A stretch of 64,000 nucleotides of DNA from SG8-30 sp963695155. GTDB lineage: Bacteria > Pseudomonadota > Gammaproteobacteria > Steroidobacterales > Steroidobacteraceae. Position 1 is the stretch's first letter. Every line of letters starts with the position of its first letter. The stretch is taken from contig CAVOGD010000006.1 of assembly GCA_963695155.1 (NCBI GenBank), positions 620,001-684,000 of the forward strand, in the 5' to 3' direction. Under the pieces are notes generated by a model. It was not told where the DNA came from. It saw nothing but the letters and a program-made list of their open reading frames with translations, and ran no database searches. This document shows, piece by piece, positions 36,701 through 45,044 of the stretch. Position numbers and translations under genes: made by a program.

Positions 36701-38164
36701 TCACCTCTTTCTGCCCAGGAGATAATAGATCATTCCACCCAGCAGCGAGCCCGTGAACCAGCCGTAGTCGTAGAACCAGCCGAGCCGGCCGGTCGTGATC
36801 GCGACCAGCGTGAGGCCGACCGGCACCAGGAACGCCGCGAAACCGGCGCTGTTCCACGCCGGGTACGGGCCGTCGTCCAGGTACAGGCCCGCCAGGTCGT
36901 AGTGCTGCCGGCGCACCAGGAAGTAGTCCACCACCATGATGCCGGCGATCGGCCCCAGCAGGCTCGAGTAACCGATCAGCCAGTTCGAGTACAGGCTCTC
37001 GACGCTGACCTCGGACTCCAGCCAGCCCATCTTCTTGAGCAGCTCCCAGCCCATCAGCAACACGCCGATCACGCCGGTCACCAGCACGCCCCGGGTCTGG
37101 TTGATGAGCTTCGGCGCGACGTTCTGGAAGTCGTTGGTCGGCGAGACGATGTTGGCCGCGGTGTTGGTGGAGATGGTCGCCAGGATGATGATGACCATCG
37201 AGACGGCGACCCAGAACCGGTTGTCGATGTGCCCGATGAGGTGGATCGGGTCCGAGACCGTCTCGCCCACCAGCCCGGCGGAGGCCGCGGTCAGCAGCAC
37301 GCCGAGTCCCGCGAACAGGAACATGGTGAGCGGCAGGCCGAGGACCTGCCCCACGACCTGGCTCTTCTGCGACCGCGCGTAGCGGCTGAAGTCCGGGATG
37401 TTGAGCGACAGCGTGGCCCAGAATCCCACCATCGCGGTGAGCCCCGCCATGAAGTACCCCCACAGGGGCGCTCCCTCGGGCCGGGTCGCCGGCTGCGCCA
37501 GCAGTTCGGTCACCGACACCTGCGGCCAGGCCCAGGCGCTCAGGCCCAGCCCGACCAGCAGCAGCGACGGCGCCGCGAGCATCTCCAGGCGCCTGATCGA
37601 CTCCGCGCCGCGGATCACGACCCACAGGTTGGCGATCCAGAAGATGAAGAAGCCGATGACCTCGCCCTTGCTGCCGAGGCGGGCCCAGGGCTCGAACAGC
37701 GCCGCCAGCAGCAGGTGCACGGCGATGCCGCCGAACAGCGTCTGGATGCCGAACCAGCCGCAGGCGACCAGTGCGCGGATCAGCGCCGGCACGTTCGAGC
37801 CGATGATGCCGAACGAGGAGCGCAGCACGACCGGGAACGGAATGCCGTACTTGGTGCCCGGAAAGGCATTCAGCGTGAGCGGCACCAGGATGAGGACGTT
37901 GGCCAGCAGGATCGTCCACAGCGCCTCGGCGACCGACAGGCCGAAGTAGGCCGTCAGCACGCCGCCCAGCGTGTAGGTCGGCACGCAGATGGACATGCCC
38001 ACCCACAGCGCCGCGATGTGCCAGTGGTTCCAGGTGCGCTGGCCGGCCCGGGTGGGCGCAATGTCCTCGTTATAGCGGGGACTGCCACGGACGTCCGCAC
38101 CGACGTCCAGCTCGCGGAAGTCGCCGACCTCGACGACCCGGCTCGTCGCTCGCAGCTCCGCCAT
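36701..38164 (-). CDS. NCS1 family nucleobase/allantoin-type permease
   Basis: The 487-residue transporter has about 12 membrane helices with NCS1 motifs: NEDIAPTRAGQRTWNHWHIAAL, MSICVPTYTLGG, FPGTKYGIPFPVVLRSSFG, VACGWFGIQTLFGG, LNIPDFSRYARSQ and STNTAANIVSPTNDFQN. The ATG at 38164 (MAELRA) follows a G-rich site; an ATG nine codons earlier has none. It lies between the beta-ureidopropionase and dihydropyrimidinase genes, so its substrate is probably uracil, thymine, cytosine or a hydantoin. Entry is by sodium or proton symport across the inner membrane. Confidence 0.9.
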   Translation of the reverse strand: MAELRATSRVVEVGDFRELDVGADVRGSPRYNEDIAPTRAGQRTWNHWHIAALWVGMSICVPTYTLGGVLTAYFGLSVAEALWTILLANVLILVPLTLNAFPGTKYGIPFPVVLRSSFGIIGSNVPALIRALVACGWFGIQTLFGGIAVHLLLAALFEPWARLGSKGEVIGFFIFWIANLWVVIRGAESIRRLEMLAAPSLLLVGLGLSAWAWPQVSVTELLAQPATRPEGAPLWGYFMAGLTAMVGFWATLSLNIPDFSRYARSQKSQVVGQVLGLPLTMFLFAGLGVLLTAASAGLVGETVSDPIHLIGHIDNRFWVAVSMVIIILATISTNTAANIVSPTNDFQNVAPKLINQTRGVLVTGVIGVLLMGWELLKKMGWLESEVSVESLYSNWLIGYSSLLGPIAGIMVVDYFLVRRQHYDLAGLYLDDGPYPAWNSAGFAAFLVPVGLTLVAITTGRLGWFYDYGWFTGSLLGGMIYYLLGRKR

Positions 38165-38224
38165 ATCGCCCCCCCCGGGGAATCCCGTCATGCCGTCGTC
38201 GTCGCGGCCGCGGCCGCGTCGGCG

Positions 38225-39091
38225 TCAGACCAGCGGCCCGTAGGTCTCCGGCCGCCGGTCGCGGAAGAACTGCCAGGTGTTGCGCACCTCGCGGATCATG
38301 TCCAGGTCGATGGTGTGCACCAGCAGTTCGTCCTGGTCGTAGCTGGCCTGCGCCTCGATCTTGCCGCGCGGATTCACGATGTAGCTCGAGCCGTAGAACT
38401 CGCCCATGCGGTCGGCCCAGGGCTCTTCCTTGCCGATGCGGTTGATCGCGCCGATGAACACGCCGTTGGCGGCGGCCGAGGCCGGCTGTTCCAGCTCCCA
38501 CAGGTACTTGCTGAGCCCGGCCACGGTGGCCGAGGGATTGACGATGTATTCCGCGCCGTTCAGCGCCAGCGCGCGCCAGCCCTCGGGGAAGTGCCGGTCG
38601 TAGCAGATGTACACGCCCAGCTTGACGTAGGCCGTGTCGAACACCGGGTAGCCCAGGTCGCCCGGCTTGAAGAAGAACTTCTCGTAGAAGCCCGGGTCGA
38701 CCTGCGGGATGTGGGTCTTGCGGTACTTGCCCAGGAACTTGCCGTCCGCATCGATGACCGCCGCGGTGTTGTAGTAGACCCCGGGCATCGCCTCCTCGTA
38801 CAGCGGCGCCACGATCACCATGTTGTGCTTGCGCGCGTACTCCTGCATGAGCCGGGTGGTATGCCCTTCGGGGATGCGCTCGGCGGCCGCGTACCACTTG
38901 CGGTCCTGCCCCGGGCAGAAGTACGGCTGCGTGAACACCTCCTGGAAGCACAGCACCTGCACGCCCTTGGCGGCGGCCTGTGCGATGTAGGGCAGGTGCG
39001 CCTCGATCATGAGGTCGCGGATCTTCGCGGGCTCCATCGAGGTGTCGCCCTTCAGCGCCATCTGGATCAGGCCGCAGGTGAGCTTCTTCAT
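38225..39091 (-). CDS. Beta-ureidopropionase (nitrilase superfamily)
   Basis: The 288-residue protein has the Glu-Lys-Cys triad of carbon-nitrogen hydrolases: E51 in CFQEVFTQPYF, K125 in KYRKTHIPQVDPGFYEKFFF, and C163 in VYICYDRHFPEG. It hydrolyses N-carbamoyl-beta-alanine to beta-alanine, CO2 and ammonia, the last step of the reductive pathway before transamination. AGGGA lies seven bases before the ATG. It is first in the operon, with the promoter presumably in the 115-base gap to the divergent lyase gene at 39207. Confidence 0.92.
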   Translation of the reverse strand: MKKLTCGLIQMALKGDTSMEPAKIRDLMIEAHLPYIAQAAAKGVQVLCFQEVFTQPYFCPGQDRKWYAAAERIPEGHTTRLMQEYARKHNMVIVAPLYEEAMPGVYYNTAAVIDADGKFLGKYRKTHIPQVDPGFYEKFFFKPGDLGYPVFDTAYVKLGVYICYDRHFPEGWRALALNGAEYIVNPSATVAGLSKYLWELEQPASAAANGVFIGAINRIGKEEPWADRMGEFYGSSYIVNPRGKIEAQASYDQDELLVHTIDLDMIREVRNTWQFFRDRRPETYGPLV

Positions 39092-39206
39092 GTCGTGTTC
39101 CCTGGCTGCGTGAGCACTTGCAGGCGAGTCTAAATCAACACCGGCGGGCTTTGCAGCGGGCGGCGTTCCGGACGAGAATGACGATCGGTCCCTGCGGAGT
39201 CGCACC

Positions 39207-40133
39207 ATGCCCGAAACTGCCCGCCTGCCAGCGGTCCTGTGCCCGGTGGTCACCCCGTTCGGCATGGACCTTGCTCCCGATGCGGAACGCTTCATCAGGC
39301 AATGCCGGTGGCTGCTGACGCAGGGCGTCGGGCTGGCGGTCTTCGGCACGACCAGCGAGGGCAACTCGATGTCGGTGGACGAGAAGATCCACCTGCTGGA
39401 CCGGCTGGTCGAGGCCGGCATCGACCCGGGCGCGCTGCTGCCGGGCACGGGCTGCTGTGCCCTCAGCGACACGGTCCGGCTCACGCGGCACGCGGTGCGG
39501 CTGGGCTGCGCCGGCGTCCTGATGCTGCCACCGTTCTATTACAAGCCGGTCACGGACGACGGCCTCTATGCCAGCTACGCGGAGACCGTCGAGCGCGTCG
39601 GCAGCGACCGCCTGCGCATCTACCTGTACCACATTCCCCCGGTGGCCCAGGTCGGCCTGTCGCTGGAGCTCATCGGGCGCCTGCTCGCGGCCTACCCCGG
39701 CACGATCGCCGGCATCAAGGACAGCTGCGGCGACTGGGACAACACGCGCGCGATGCTGGAGCGCCGTTGGGACGACTTCCAGGTGTTCGCGGGCAGTGAG
39801 ACCTTCCTGCTGAGGACGCTGCAGCATGGCGGCGCCGGCTGCATCTCGGCGACCGCCAACGTCAATCCCGCGGCGATGCACCGGCTGGCCGAGGCCTGGC
39901 GGGATCCGCAGGCCGCGGCGGCGCAGGCGCAGCTCGATGCCGTGCGCAGCACCGTGCAGCGTTACCCGATGATCCCCGCGCTGAAGGCCATCATCGCGGC
40001 CCACGGCGGCGATGCGGCGTGGCGCAGCGTGCGTCCCCCGCTGGTCGCCCTGGACAGCGAGCAGACCCGGGCCCTGCTGCAGGCGCTCGACCGGCAGGGC
40101 TTCGCCATGCCGGCGATCGGCACCACCCACTGA
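39207..40133 (+). CDS. DapA-family aldolase/lyase
   Basis: The 308-residue TIM-barrel protein carries the DHDPS/N-acetylneuraminate lyase motifs: VLCPVVTPFGMDLAPD, FGTTSEGNSMSVDEK, the catalytic tyrosine in LYLYHIPP-type sequence (IYLYHIPPVAQVGL) and the Schiff-base lysine in IAGIKDSCGDWD. The YHIP in place of YNxP and the catabolic surroundings argue against a biosynthetic dapA role. The substrate (a 2-keto acid aldol) is unknown. GCGGAG precedes the ATG. It is divergent from the pyrimidine operon and convergent with the next PLP lyase. Confidence 0.8.
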   Translation: MPETARLPAVLCPVVTPFGMDLAPDAERFIRQCRWLLTQGVGLAVFGTTSEGNSMSVDEKIHLLDRLVEAGIDPGALLPGTGCCALSDTVRLTRHAVRLGCAGVLMLPPFYYKPVTDDGLYASYAETVERVGSDRLRIYLYHIPPVAQVGLSLELIGRLLAAYPGTIAGIKDSCGDWDNTRAMLERRWDDFQVFAGSETFLLRTLQHGGAGCISATANVNPAAMHRLAEAWRDPQAAAAQAQLDAVRSTVQRYPMIPALKAIIAAHGGDAAWRSVRPPLVALDSEQTRALLQALDRQGFAMPAIGTTH

Positions 40134-40182
40134 CTGTGCGGGGTCCGCGTGGAGGCCCTGCGCGGGCCGCCGGCGATCCGCC

Positions 40183-41160
40183 TCAGCGCGCCGCTGCTCC
40201 CCACGGCAGGGCATCGAGGTCCACGTTGCCTCCCGACAGGATCATGCCGACCCGGCGTCCCGCGAAGACCTCGCGGTGGGCGAGCACCGCGGCCAGCGGC
40301 ACGGCCGCCGAGGGCTCGATCACCTGCTTGAGGCGCTCCCAGACCAGGCGCATGGCGGCCACGACCTGATCCTCCTCGACCAGCAGGATCGCCTCGAGGT
40401 GCTCGCCCAGGATACGGAACGTGAGCGGCCCCAGCTCCGCGCGCAGGCCGTCGCAGATCGTGTCGGTGGGCCGGCCCGTGATCCGCACGCCGCTGGCCAG
40501 CGAATCGTGGGCGTCGCGGGCGCCCTGCGGCTCGACGCCGATGGCGCGGATCGCCGGATCGACGCCGTGCGCCGCCAGCGACGTGCCGGACATCAGCCCG
40601 CCTCCCGACACCGGCGCCATCACGATGTCGAGGCGGCCGGCGCTGTCCAGCAGTTCCAGCACCGCGGTGCCCTGCCCGGCGATGATGCGGGCGTCGTTGA
40701 ATGGATGAAGGTAGCTGGCTCCGCTGCGGGCCAGCACGTCGCGGGTGACCTCGTCGCGCGACGCCTGCCCGTGGTCACAGGGCACGACCTCGGCCCCGAA
40801 GTCGCGGATCGCCGCCAGCTTGACCCGGGGCGCGCTGCGCGGCACCACCACCGTGGACTTGACGCCGCGCAGCCGGCAGGCGAGCGCGATGGCCGCGCCG
40901 TGATTGCCGGAACTCTGGGTCACCACGCCGCGGGCCGCCTCCTCCGCCGACAGCGAAAACACGCCGTTGCAGGCGCCCCGGAACTTGAAGGCCCCGGCGC
41001 GCTGCAGGTGTTCACACTTGAAGAAGATGCTGCAGCCGGCCAGCTCGTCCAGGGAGCGCGACCGCATCATGGGCGTGTGCACGATGTACGGCTCGATGCG
41101 CGCCGCGGCGGCGCGGATCTCGGCCAGATCCGGAATGCGTTCGGCGTGGCTTGGCGGCAT
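40183..41160 (-). CDS. Fold-type II PLP ammonia-lyase or racemase (threonine dehydratase/serine racemase-like)
   Basis: The 325-residue protein has the PLP lysine in RAGAFKFRGACNGV, the SSGNHGAAIALA substrate loop, the phosphate loop PVSGGGLMSGT and the C-terminal ILSGGNVDLD. There is no ACT regulatory domain, so it is the catabolic or serine-racemase/threo-3-hydroxyaspartate dehydratase type. It probably deaminates threonine, serine or hydroxyaspartate. It converges on the DapA-family gene 49 bases away, with no clear pathway link. Confidence 0.82.
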   Translation of the reverse strand: MPPSHAERIPDLAEIRAAAARIEPYIVHTPMMRSRSLDELAGCSIFFKCEHLQRAGAFKFRGACNGVFSLSAEEAARGVVTQSSGNHGAAIALACRLRGVKSTVVVPRSAPRVKLAAIRDFGAEVVPCDHGQASRDEVTRDVLARSGASYLHPFNDARIIAGQGTAVLELLDSAGRLDIVMAPVSGGGLMSGTSLAAHGVDPAIRAIGVEPQGARDAHDSLASGVRITGRPTDTICDGLRAELGPLTFRILGEHLEAILLVEEDQVVAAMRLVWERLKQVIEPSAAVPLAAVLAHREVFAGRRVGMILSGGNVDLDALPWGAAAR

Positions 41161-41186
41161 CAGGGCAGACCTTGGCGGTCAGGCAT

Positions 41187-41220
41187 GGGCCCGGAGACCA
41201 ATGATATCTCCCCGGGCCCT
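41187..41220 (-). terminator. Inverted repeat between the Cys-rich protein and the PLP lyase
   Basis: GGGCCCGGAGA (41188-41198) pairs with TCTCCCCGGGCCC (41207-41219) with one bulge. It lies just past the end of the upstream minus-strand gene and before the PLP lyase start, so it is a likely terminator or 5' leader structure. There is no obvious U-tract. Confidence 0.45.
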
Positions 41221-41251
41221 GCGGCCAAGCGAGCCGGCAGGCCGCGGCGCG

Positions 41252-41662
41252 TCAGCGCTTGGCGCCGGCCTTCGGCTCGTATTCGGCGATGATCCGGTAA
41301 TGCGCGTGCAGGCTGCAGGGCAGCCGCGCCGCGCCGATGCGGGTACCGGAGCACTGCAGCGTGCCTTCCACGTGCAGCGCCGAATCCGCCATCAGCGCGG
41401 CGGCGACCCCGGTCAGGTCGAATCCGCCGTCGCAGTCCCCATAGGGGCACGCAAAGTCGAAATACGCCGGCGCCGGCGGATACATGACGTGCAGTTGCCT
41501 GACCGGCGCCGGACCGGCCGTCACCGGGAAGCTCAACTCGACCCGCACCCGCTCGACGGTGGGGAATTCACTGCCCAAGGTCGCGGCGGCCGCGCGCTTG
41601 CGGCGCGACTGCTCGCGCCGCTGCTCAAGGAGTGACTGGCCGGAACGCGCTACCAGGCGCAT
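41252..41662 (-). CDS. Conserved small protein with four cysteines, function unknown
   Basis: The 136-residue product starts at ATG 41662 with GGAGG six bases upstream. The N-terminus is a basic helix (RREQSRRKRAAAA). A beta-rich domain follows with cysteines in FACPYGDCDGGFDL and later LQCSGTRIGAARLPCSLH, which could bind one metal ion. No signal peptide or membrane helix is seen. I do not recognise a named family. It lies upstream of the PLP lyase but separated by a hairpin. Confidence 0.65.
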   Translation of the reverse strand: MRLVARSGQSLLEQRREQSRRKRAAAATLGSEFPTVERVRVELSFPVTAGPAPVRQLHVMYPPAPAYFDFACPYGDCDGGFDLTGVAAALMADSALHVEGTLQCSGTRIGAARLPCSLHAHYRIIAEYEPKAGAKR

Positions 41663-41718
41663 CTGCACCCTCCGTCGGCCCGGTGCCTTGCGGCACCGGA
41701 CACGACAACCGATGGGCC

Positions 41719-42009
41719 TCAGTACCGGCGATTTCCGCCGCCGCCGCCGCCGCCGCCGCCCGAGCGTTCACGCGCATGGGCCTCGTTGACCTTGAGGGGA
41801 CGGCCTTCGAAGTCCTTGCCGTCCAGGGCCTGCATGGCCTTGGCGGCATCGCCGCTCGACATCTCGATGAAGCCGAAGCCGCGCGGACGACCTGTGTCCC
41901 GGTCATTGATCAGGGCCAGCGACTCGATCGTGCCATGCGGCGCGAACAGCGCACGCACGGAATCCTCGGTGGCGGTGAAGGGGAGATTTCCAACAAACAT
42001 CTTGGTCAC
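41719..42009 (-). CDS. RRM-type RNA-binding protein with glycine-rich tail
   Basis: The 96-residue protein is a single RNA recognition motif. RNP2 is MFVGNLPF, RNP1 is RGFGFIEM, and the tail is a run of about nine glycines before NRRY. Such bacterial proteins bind RNA and are often cold-induced. The GTG at 42009 (MTKMFVGNLPF) gives the family's usual N-terminus, but the ribosome site is weak; the ATG three codons on is possible. A long leader (42010-42401) without genes lies upstream, as in many cold-shock-type genes. Confidence 0.9.
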   Translation of the reverse strand: MTKMFVGNLPFTATEDSVRALFAPHGTIESLALINDRDTGRPRGFGFIEMSSGDAAKAMQALDGKDFEGRPLKVNEAHARERSGGGGGGGGGNRRY

Positions 42010-42401
42010 TGTTGATTACTCATATGGCTAGGATTTCAGACGCTACGGCGGGGCAAACCCTGCCGGTTCGGCGATGCTTCAGAGGTGGCAGAACCTGGCT
42101 GTAAAGGCACGCCGGAGTGGCGCAGTGAGCCAAGTGAGACAAGACCGGGAGATCACCAGACCGGCGGATTTTACCGTATCGGCGACCGTATTGCTTGTCT
42201 TTAGGGCTGGCGCCGGGTGGTCCCCACCCCCCCAGGGGGGGCCATGAGGCGCTGGCCCCCGGGCCACGACCCGCCGCGACTCAGTAAAGATCACCAACAC
42301 GCATTTTGCGGCGGCGCTAAAATTACCGCTGGTTCGGGCCGCGAGCGTCAGGATGCGGACCGAGACCGGATCTACAGAAAATATCTATCAGGAGTATTCA
42401 C
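42010..42401. other. Gene-free divergent region between RRM gene and lipoprotein gene
   Basis: About 390 bases without a credible gene. It should hold both promoters and possibly a long 5' leader for the RRM gene. A TAAAAT -10-like element is at 42318-42323, about 80 bases before the lipoprotein start, with no good -35. A GGTGGTCCCCACC inverted repeat and C/G runs lie near 42216-42240. No RNA family was recognised. Confidence 0.4.
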
Positions 42402-43004
42402 GTGCGAAATCGTAGTTTGGTTGCGGGTCTGCTGGCGGTCGTCGCGCTGGGGATCACCGCATGTGCGAAGGCGCCTGAGCAGGCCATCCAGGCCGGCTCG
42501 GCAGCCATGGATGCAGCGCAGGCTGCCGGCGCCGAGATCTATGCGCCGGACGCCCTGCAGAAGGCGCAGGACCTGTTGAACCAGGCGGAAGCCGAGAAGA
42601 TGGCGCAGGACGAGAAGTTCGTGCTGTTCCGCAGCTACAAGGACTCGGAAGCCCTGTACAACCAGGCGACGGCCGAATTCGACGCCGCCAGCCAGGCCGC
42701 TGCGGCCGGCAAGGAACAGGCCAAGGCCGATGCCACGACCGCGATCGACGGCGCGAAGGTTGCAGTCGCTGCCGCGCGGGAAGCGCTGGGCAAGGCGCCG
42801 CGGACCAAGGATTCGCGGGCGGACCTCGACCTCTGGGCCAACGACCTCACCACCTACGACGCGACGATCGTCGAGGCCGAGGGCGCCATGGCGACCGAGG
42901 ACTACCTGGGCGCGAAGGCGCAGGCCGACGGCGTGACCGCCAAGGCCGGCGAGATTTCCGCCAGCATCGAGGCGGCAATCGCCAAGGTGAAGTCCCGCAG
43001 GTAA
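42402..43004 (+). CDS. Lipoprotein with DUF4398-like helical domain
   Basis: The 200-residue product starts at GTG with AGGAG seven bases upstream. It has a lipoprotein signal peptide (VAGLLAVVALGITAC, lipobox GITAC). The mature part is almost wholly alpha-helical and Ala-rich, with the DUF4398 pattern AMDAAQAAGAEIYAPDALQKAQDLLNQAEAE (quoted in part). It is probably outer-membrane anchored and periplasmic. It precedes three envelope genes (two L,D-transpeptidases and a secreted protein) on the same strand, separated by a large hairpin. Confidence 0.75.
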   Translation: MRNRSLVAGLLAVVALGITACAKAPEQAIQAGSAAMDAAQAAGAEIYAPDALQKAQDLLNQAEAEKMAQDEKFVLFRSYKDSEALYNQATAEFDAASQAAAAGKEQAKADATTAIDGAKVAVAAAREALGKAPRTKDSRADLDLWANDLTTYDATIVEAEGAMATEDYLGAKAQADGVTAKAGEISASIEAAIAKVKSRR

Positions 43005-43027
43005 GGCCGGCCGGGGCGGCCGGGCCA

Positions 43028-43104
43028 CGCCTGGCTGCCTCGCGGTAATGAACGGTATGGCGCGGCCGGTACGGGCCGCGCCGTTGCCGCTGCGCAGCCA
43101 GGCG
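43028..43104. terminator. Nested inverted repeat between lipoprotein and transpeptidase operon
   Basis: Outer arms CGCCTGGCTGC (43028-43038) and GCAGCCAGGCG (43094-43104) match perfectly. Inside, GGCGCGGCC (43059-43067) and GGCCGCGCC (43074-43082) form a second hairpin. There is no T-tract, so it may be a Rho-type terminator, an mRNA stabiliser or a small structured RNA. Confidence 0.5.
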
Positions 43105-43185
43105 CGATATACATCCTGCCGAGGGAACGGTTACGGCCGCTCCCCGGCAGTTTTCACATGGGCGGACCCGACAGCGAGGGCGTAG

Positions 43186-44355
43186 TTGCGAATGGCGAAA
43201 TCGGGGGGTATCAAGCGCGCCCGCGGCGCAGCGCCGAGGCGGCGCAAGTTCATCTGGCTGGGCGTCCTGCTGGCGGTCGTGGCCGTCGGCCTGGGACTGG
43301 CCTTCTACCCGTACCCGCCCCTGCCCACGGTCGAGGTCGAAGCGGCCCGCCTGGCGCTGCGCGATGCGCGGCGGGAAGCGTCCGAGCTGGCGCGCGAGCC
43401 GCTGGCCAGGGCCGTGAAATCAGCCGTAGTGATGGAGCGCCTGTACGCCTACGACCGCGCGCGGTTGTTGCGCTTCACGCGCGTTGAGGCGCTGGACCAG
43501 GCCATTGCGGACACGCGGGCCCATGCCGCCCGGGCGATCGCCGACGCGGCCGCGCTGCGCGCCGACCTGCTGCAGCAGGGCGCGGTTCAGCGCGCGGAGC
43601 TGGAGACGGAGCTGGCCATGCACACGCCCAAGGTGCAATTCCTGCCGCCCGGCGAGCGCAGGGCGCGCGGTGCGCACGCACGCGCCGAACTGGCGCTGGC
43701 ACAGGCGTCCAGCGCCTTGCGCAGCGGCGATCTCGGGCGACTCGGCACGAGCCTCAAGTCCGCGGACCGCGAACTGGGCGTCATCCGGCGCGCGCTGAGC
43801 GAGCGTTATGCGCGATTCGACGATCCCGGGCGGCGCCGGCTCTGGCAGTCCTGGACCGACGCGACGGTCGCCGCCAGCCGGGGCGGCAAGGTTGCGATCG
43901 TCGTGGACAAGCTCGGCCGCCGGCTGTACCTGCTGCGCGACGGCCGCATCGCCGCCGAATACGAGGCGGACCTGGGCCGCAACGCCGTGTCGGACAAGCT
44001 GGTGGCCGGCGACGGGGCGACGCCAGAGGGGCGCTACCGCGTCACGGAAAAACGCGGCAACGGCACGACCAAGTGGTACAAGGCGCTGATGCTGAATTAT
44101 CCCAACGCCGAGGACCTGCAGGCGTTCAAGGCGGCGCGCAAGCGCGGCGAGATTCCCCACGGGCACGGCCCCGGCGGCCTGATCGAGATCCACGGCCACG
44201 GCGGCAAGCACTCCAACTGGACCGACGGCTGCGTGGCATTGCTCAACTCGGAGATGGACGAGTTGATGAAGGTGGTGCCCGTCGGGACGCCCGTGACGAT
44301 CGTGGGCGTGGCAAGATTGCCGCGACCTGACCTGGTAGCGAGGGACAAGCAGTGA
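43186..44355 (+). CDS. L,D-transpeptidase (YkuD) with membrane anchor and coiled-coil region
   Basis: The 389-residue protein has an N-terminal anchor (KFIWLGVLLAVVAVGLGLAF), about 180 residues of Ala/Arg/Leu-rich helix likely to form a coiled coil, then a YkuD domain: KVAIVVDKLGRRLYLLRDG, and the catalytic site IEIHGHGGKHSNWTDGCVAL with Cys near 349. It cross-links peptidoglycan or attaches proteins to it in the periplasm. The start is TTG 43186 (GAGGG five bases upstream) or ATG 43192 (eleven bases). The last four bases overlap the next gene. Confidence 0.85.
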   Translation: MRMAKSGGIKRARGAAPRRRKFIWLGVLLAVVAVGLGLAFYPYPPLPTVEVEAARLALRDARREASELAREPLARAVKSAVVMERLYAYDRARLLRFTRVEALDQAIADTRAHAARAIADAAALRADLLQQGAVQRAELETELAMHTPKVQFLPPGERRARGAHARAELALAQASSALRSGDLGRLGTSLKSADRELGVIRRALSERYARFDDPGRRRLWQSWTDATVAASRGGKVAIVVDKLGRRLYLLRDGRIAAEYEADLGRNAVSDKLVAGDGATPEGRYRVTEKRGNGTTKWYKALMLNYPNAEDLQAFKAARKRGEIPHGHGPGGLIEIHGHGGKHSNWTDGCVALLNSEMDELMKVVPVGTPVTIVGVARLPRPDLVARDKQ

Positions 44356-45044
44356 GCGACGTTGCCGGCTCCCCTGTTGCGCCGGTCACGACGGAACCGG
44401 CGCGGCGCCCGTCGCGCGCGCGCAAGGTCGTCCTGGGCGTGGCCATCGGCGGCGCGGCGCTGGCCGTGACGGCGACGGCCGTCGCGTGGCTGGGCGGCTA
44501 TCGCTACATGGCCGCGGCGCAGGTCGCGCCGGCCGTTGCGTCTGACCTGCCGGCCAAGAACGACCTCAAGCAACTCGAAAGGAAGCTCGCCGGGCTGCGG
44601 CCGGGCGGCATCTACATCGTCGTGGACTCCGCGCAGAACCGCTTGCGCCTGATGCGCAAGGACACGGTGGTCCGCGAGGCGATCGTCTCCGCCGGAACCG
44701 GCGCCATCCTGACGGACGAAAAGACCGGCAAGACCTGGGTCTTCGAGACGCCCCGCGGCGTGCGCAAGGTCCTGTACAAGCGCAAGAACCCCTGCTGGAC
44801 CCGGCCCGACTGGGACTATGTCGAGAACGGCGAGCCGCTGCCCAGGACCCTCGCGGAACGGGTCGACTGCGCCGCCCTCGGTGACTACGCGCTGTACCTG
44901 GGCGACGGCTACATGATCCACGGCACGCTGTACGAGCGATCGCTGGGCCAGAGCGTCACCCATGGCTGCGTGCGCGTCGGGGCTGTCGACCTCGAGGCGG
45001 TGTGGAAGGCGGCGCCTGCCGGAACCAAGGTGTACCTGTACTGA
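44352..45044 (+). CDS. L,D-transpeptidase (YkuD), short form
   Basis: The 230-residue protein starts at GTG inside GTGA, overlapping the previous gene by four bases. It has one anchor helix (VVLGVAIGGAALAVTATAVAWL) and a YkuD domain: GGIYIVVDSAQNRLRLM, then YMIHGTLYERSLGQSVTHGCVRV with the catalytic Cys near 206. It also acts on peptidoglycan in the periplasm. The different insert between anchor and catalytic domain, compared with its neighbour, suggests a distinct substrate or partner. Confidence 0.88.
   Translation: MSDVAGSPVAPVTTEPARRPSRARKVVLGVAIGGAALAVTATAVAWLGGYRYMAAAQVAPAVASDLPAKNDLKQLERKLAGLRPGGIYIVVDSAQNRLRLMRKDTVVREAIVSAGTGAILTDEKTGKTWVFETPRGVRKVLYKRKNPCWTRPDWDYVENGEPLPRTLAERVDCAALGDYALYLGDGYMIHGTLYERSLGQSVTHGCVRVGAVDLEAVWKAAPAGTKVYLY

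Noticed and set aside
39207..40133. Dihydrodipicolinate synthase (dapA) proper
   Set aside because: The YHIP site and catabolic neighbours fit a different member of the family better than lysine biosynthesis.
41719..41765. Trinucleotide run (CCGCCGCCG) as a microsatellite
   Set aside because: It encodes the glycine-rich tail of the RRM protein.
42079..42300. 73-codon minus-strand frame in the RRM upstream region
   Set aside because: No ribosome site, no domain and atypical composition.
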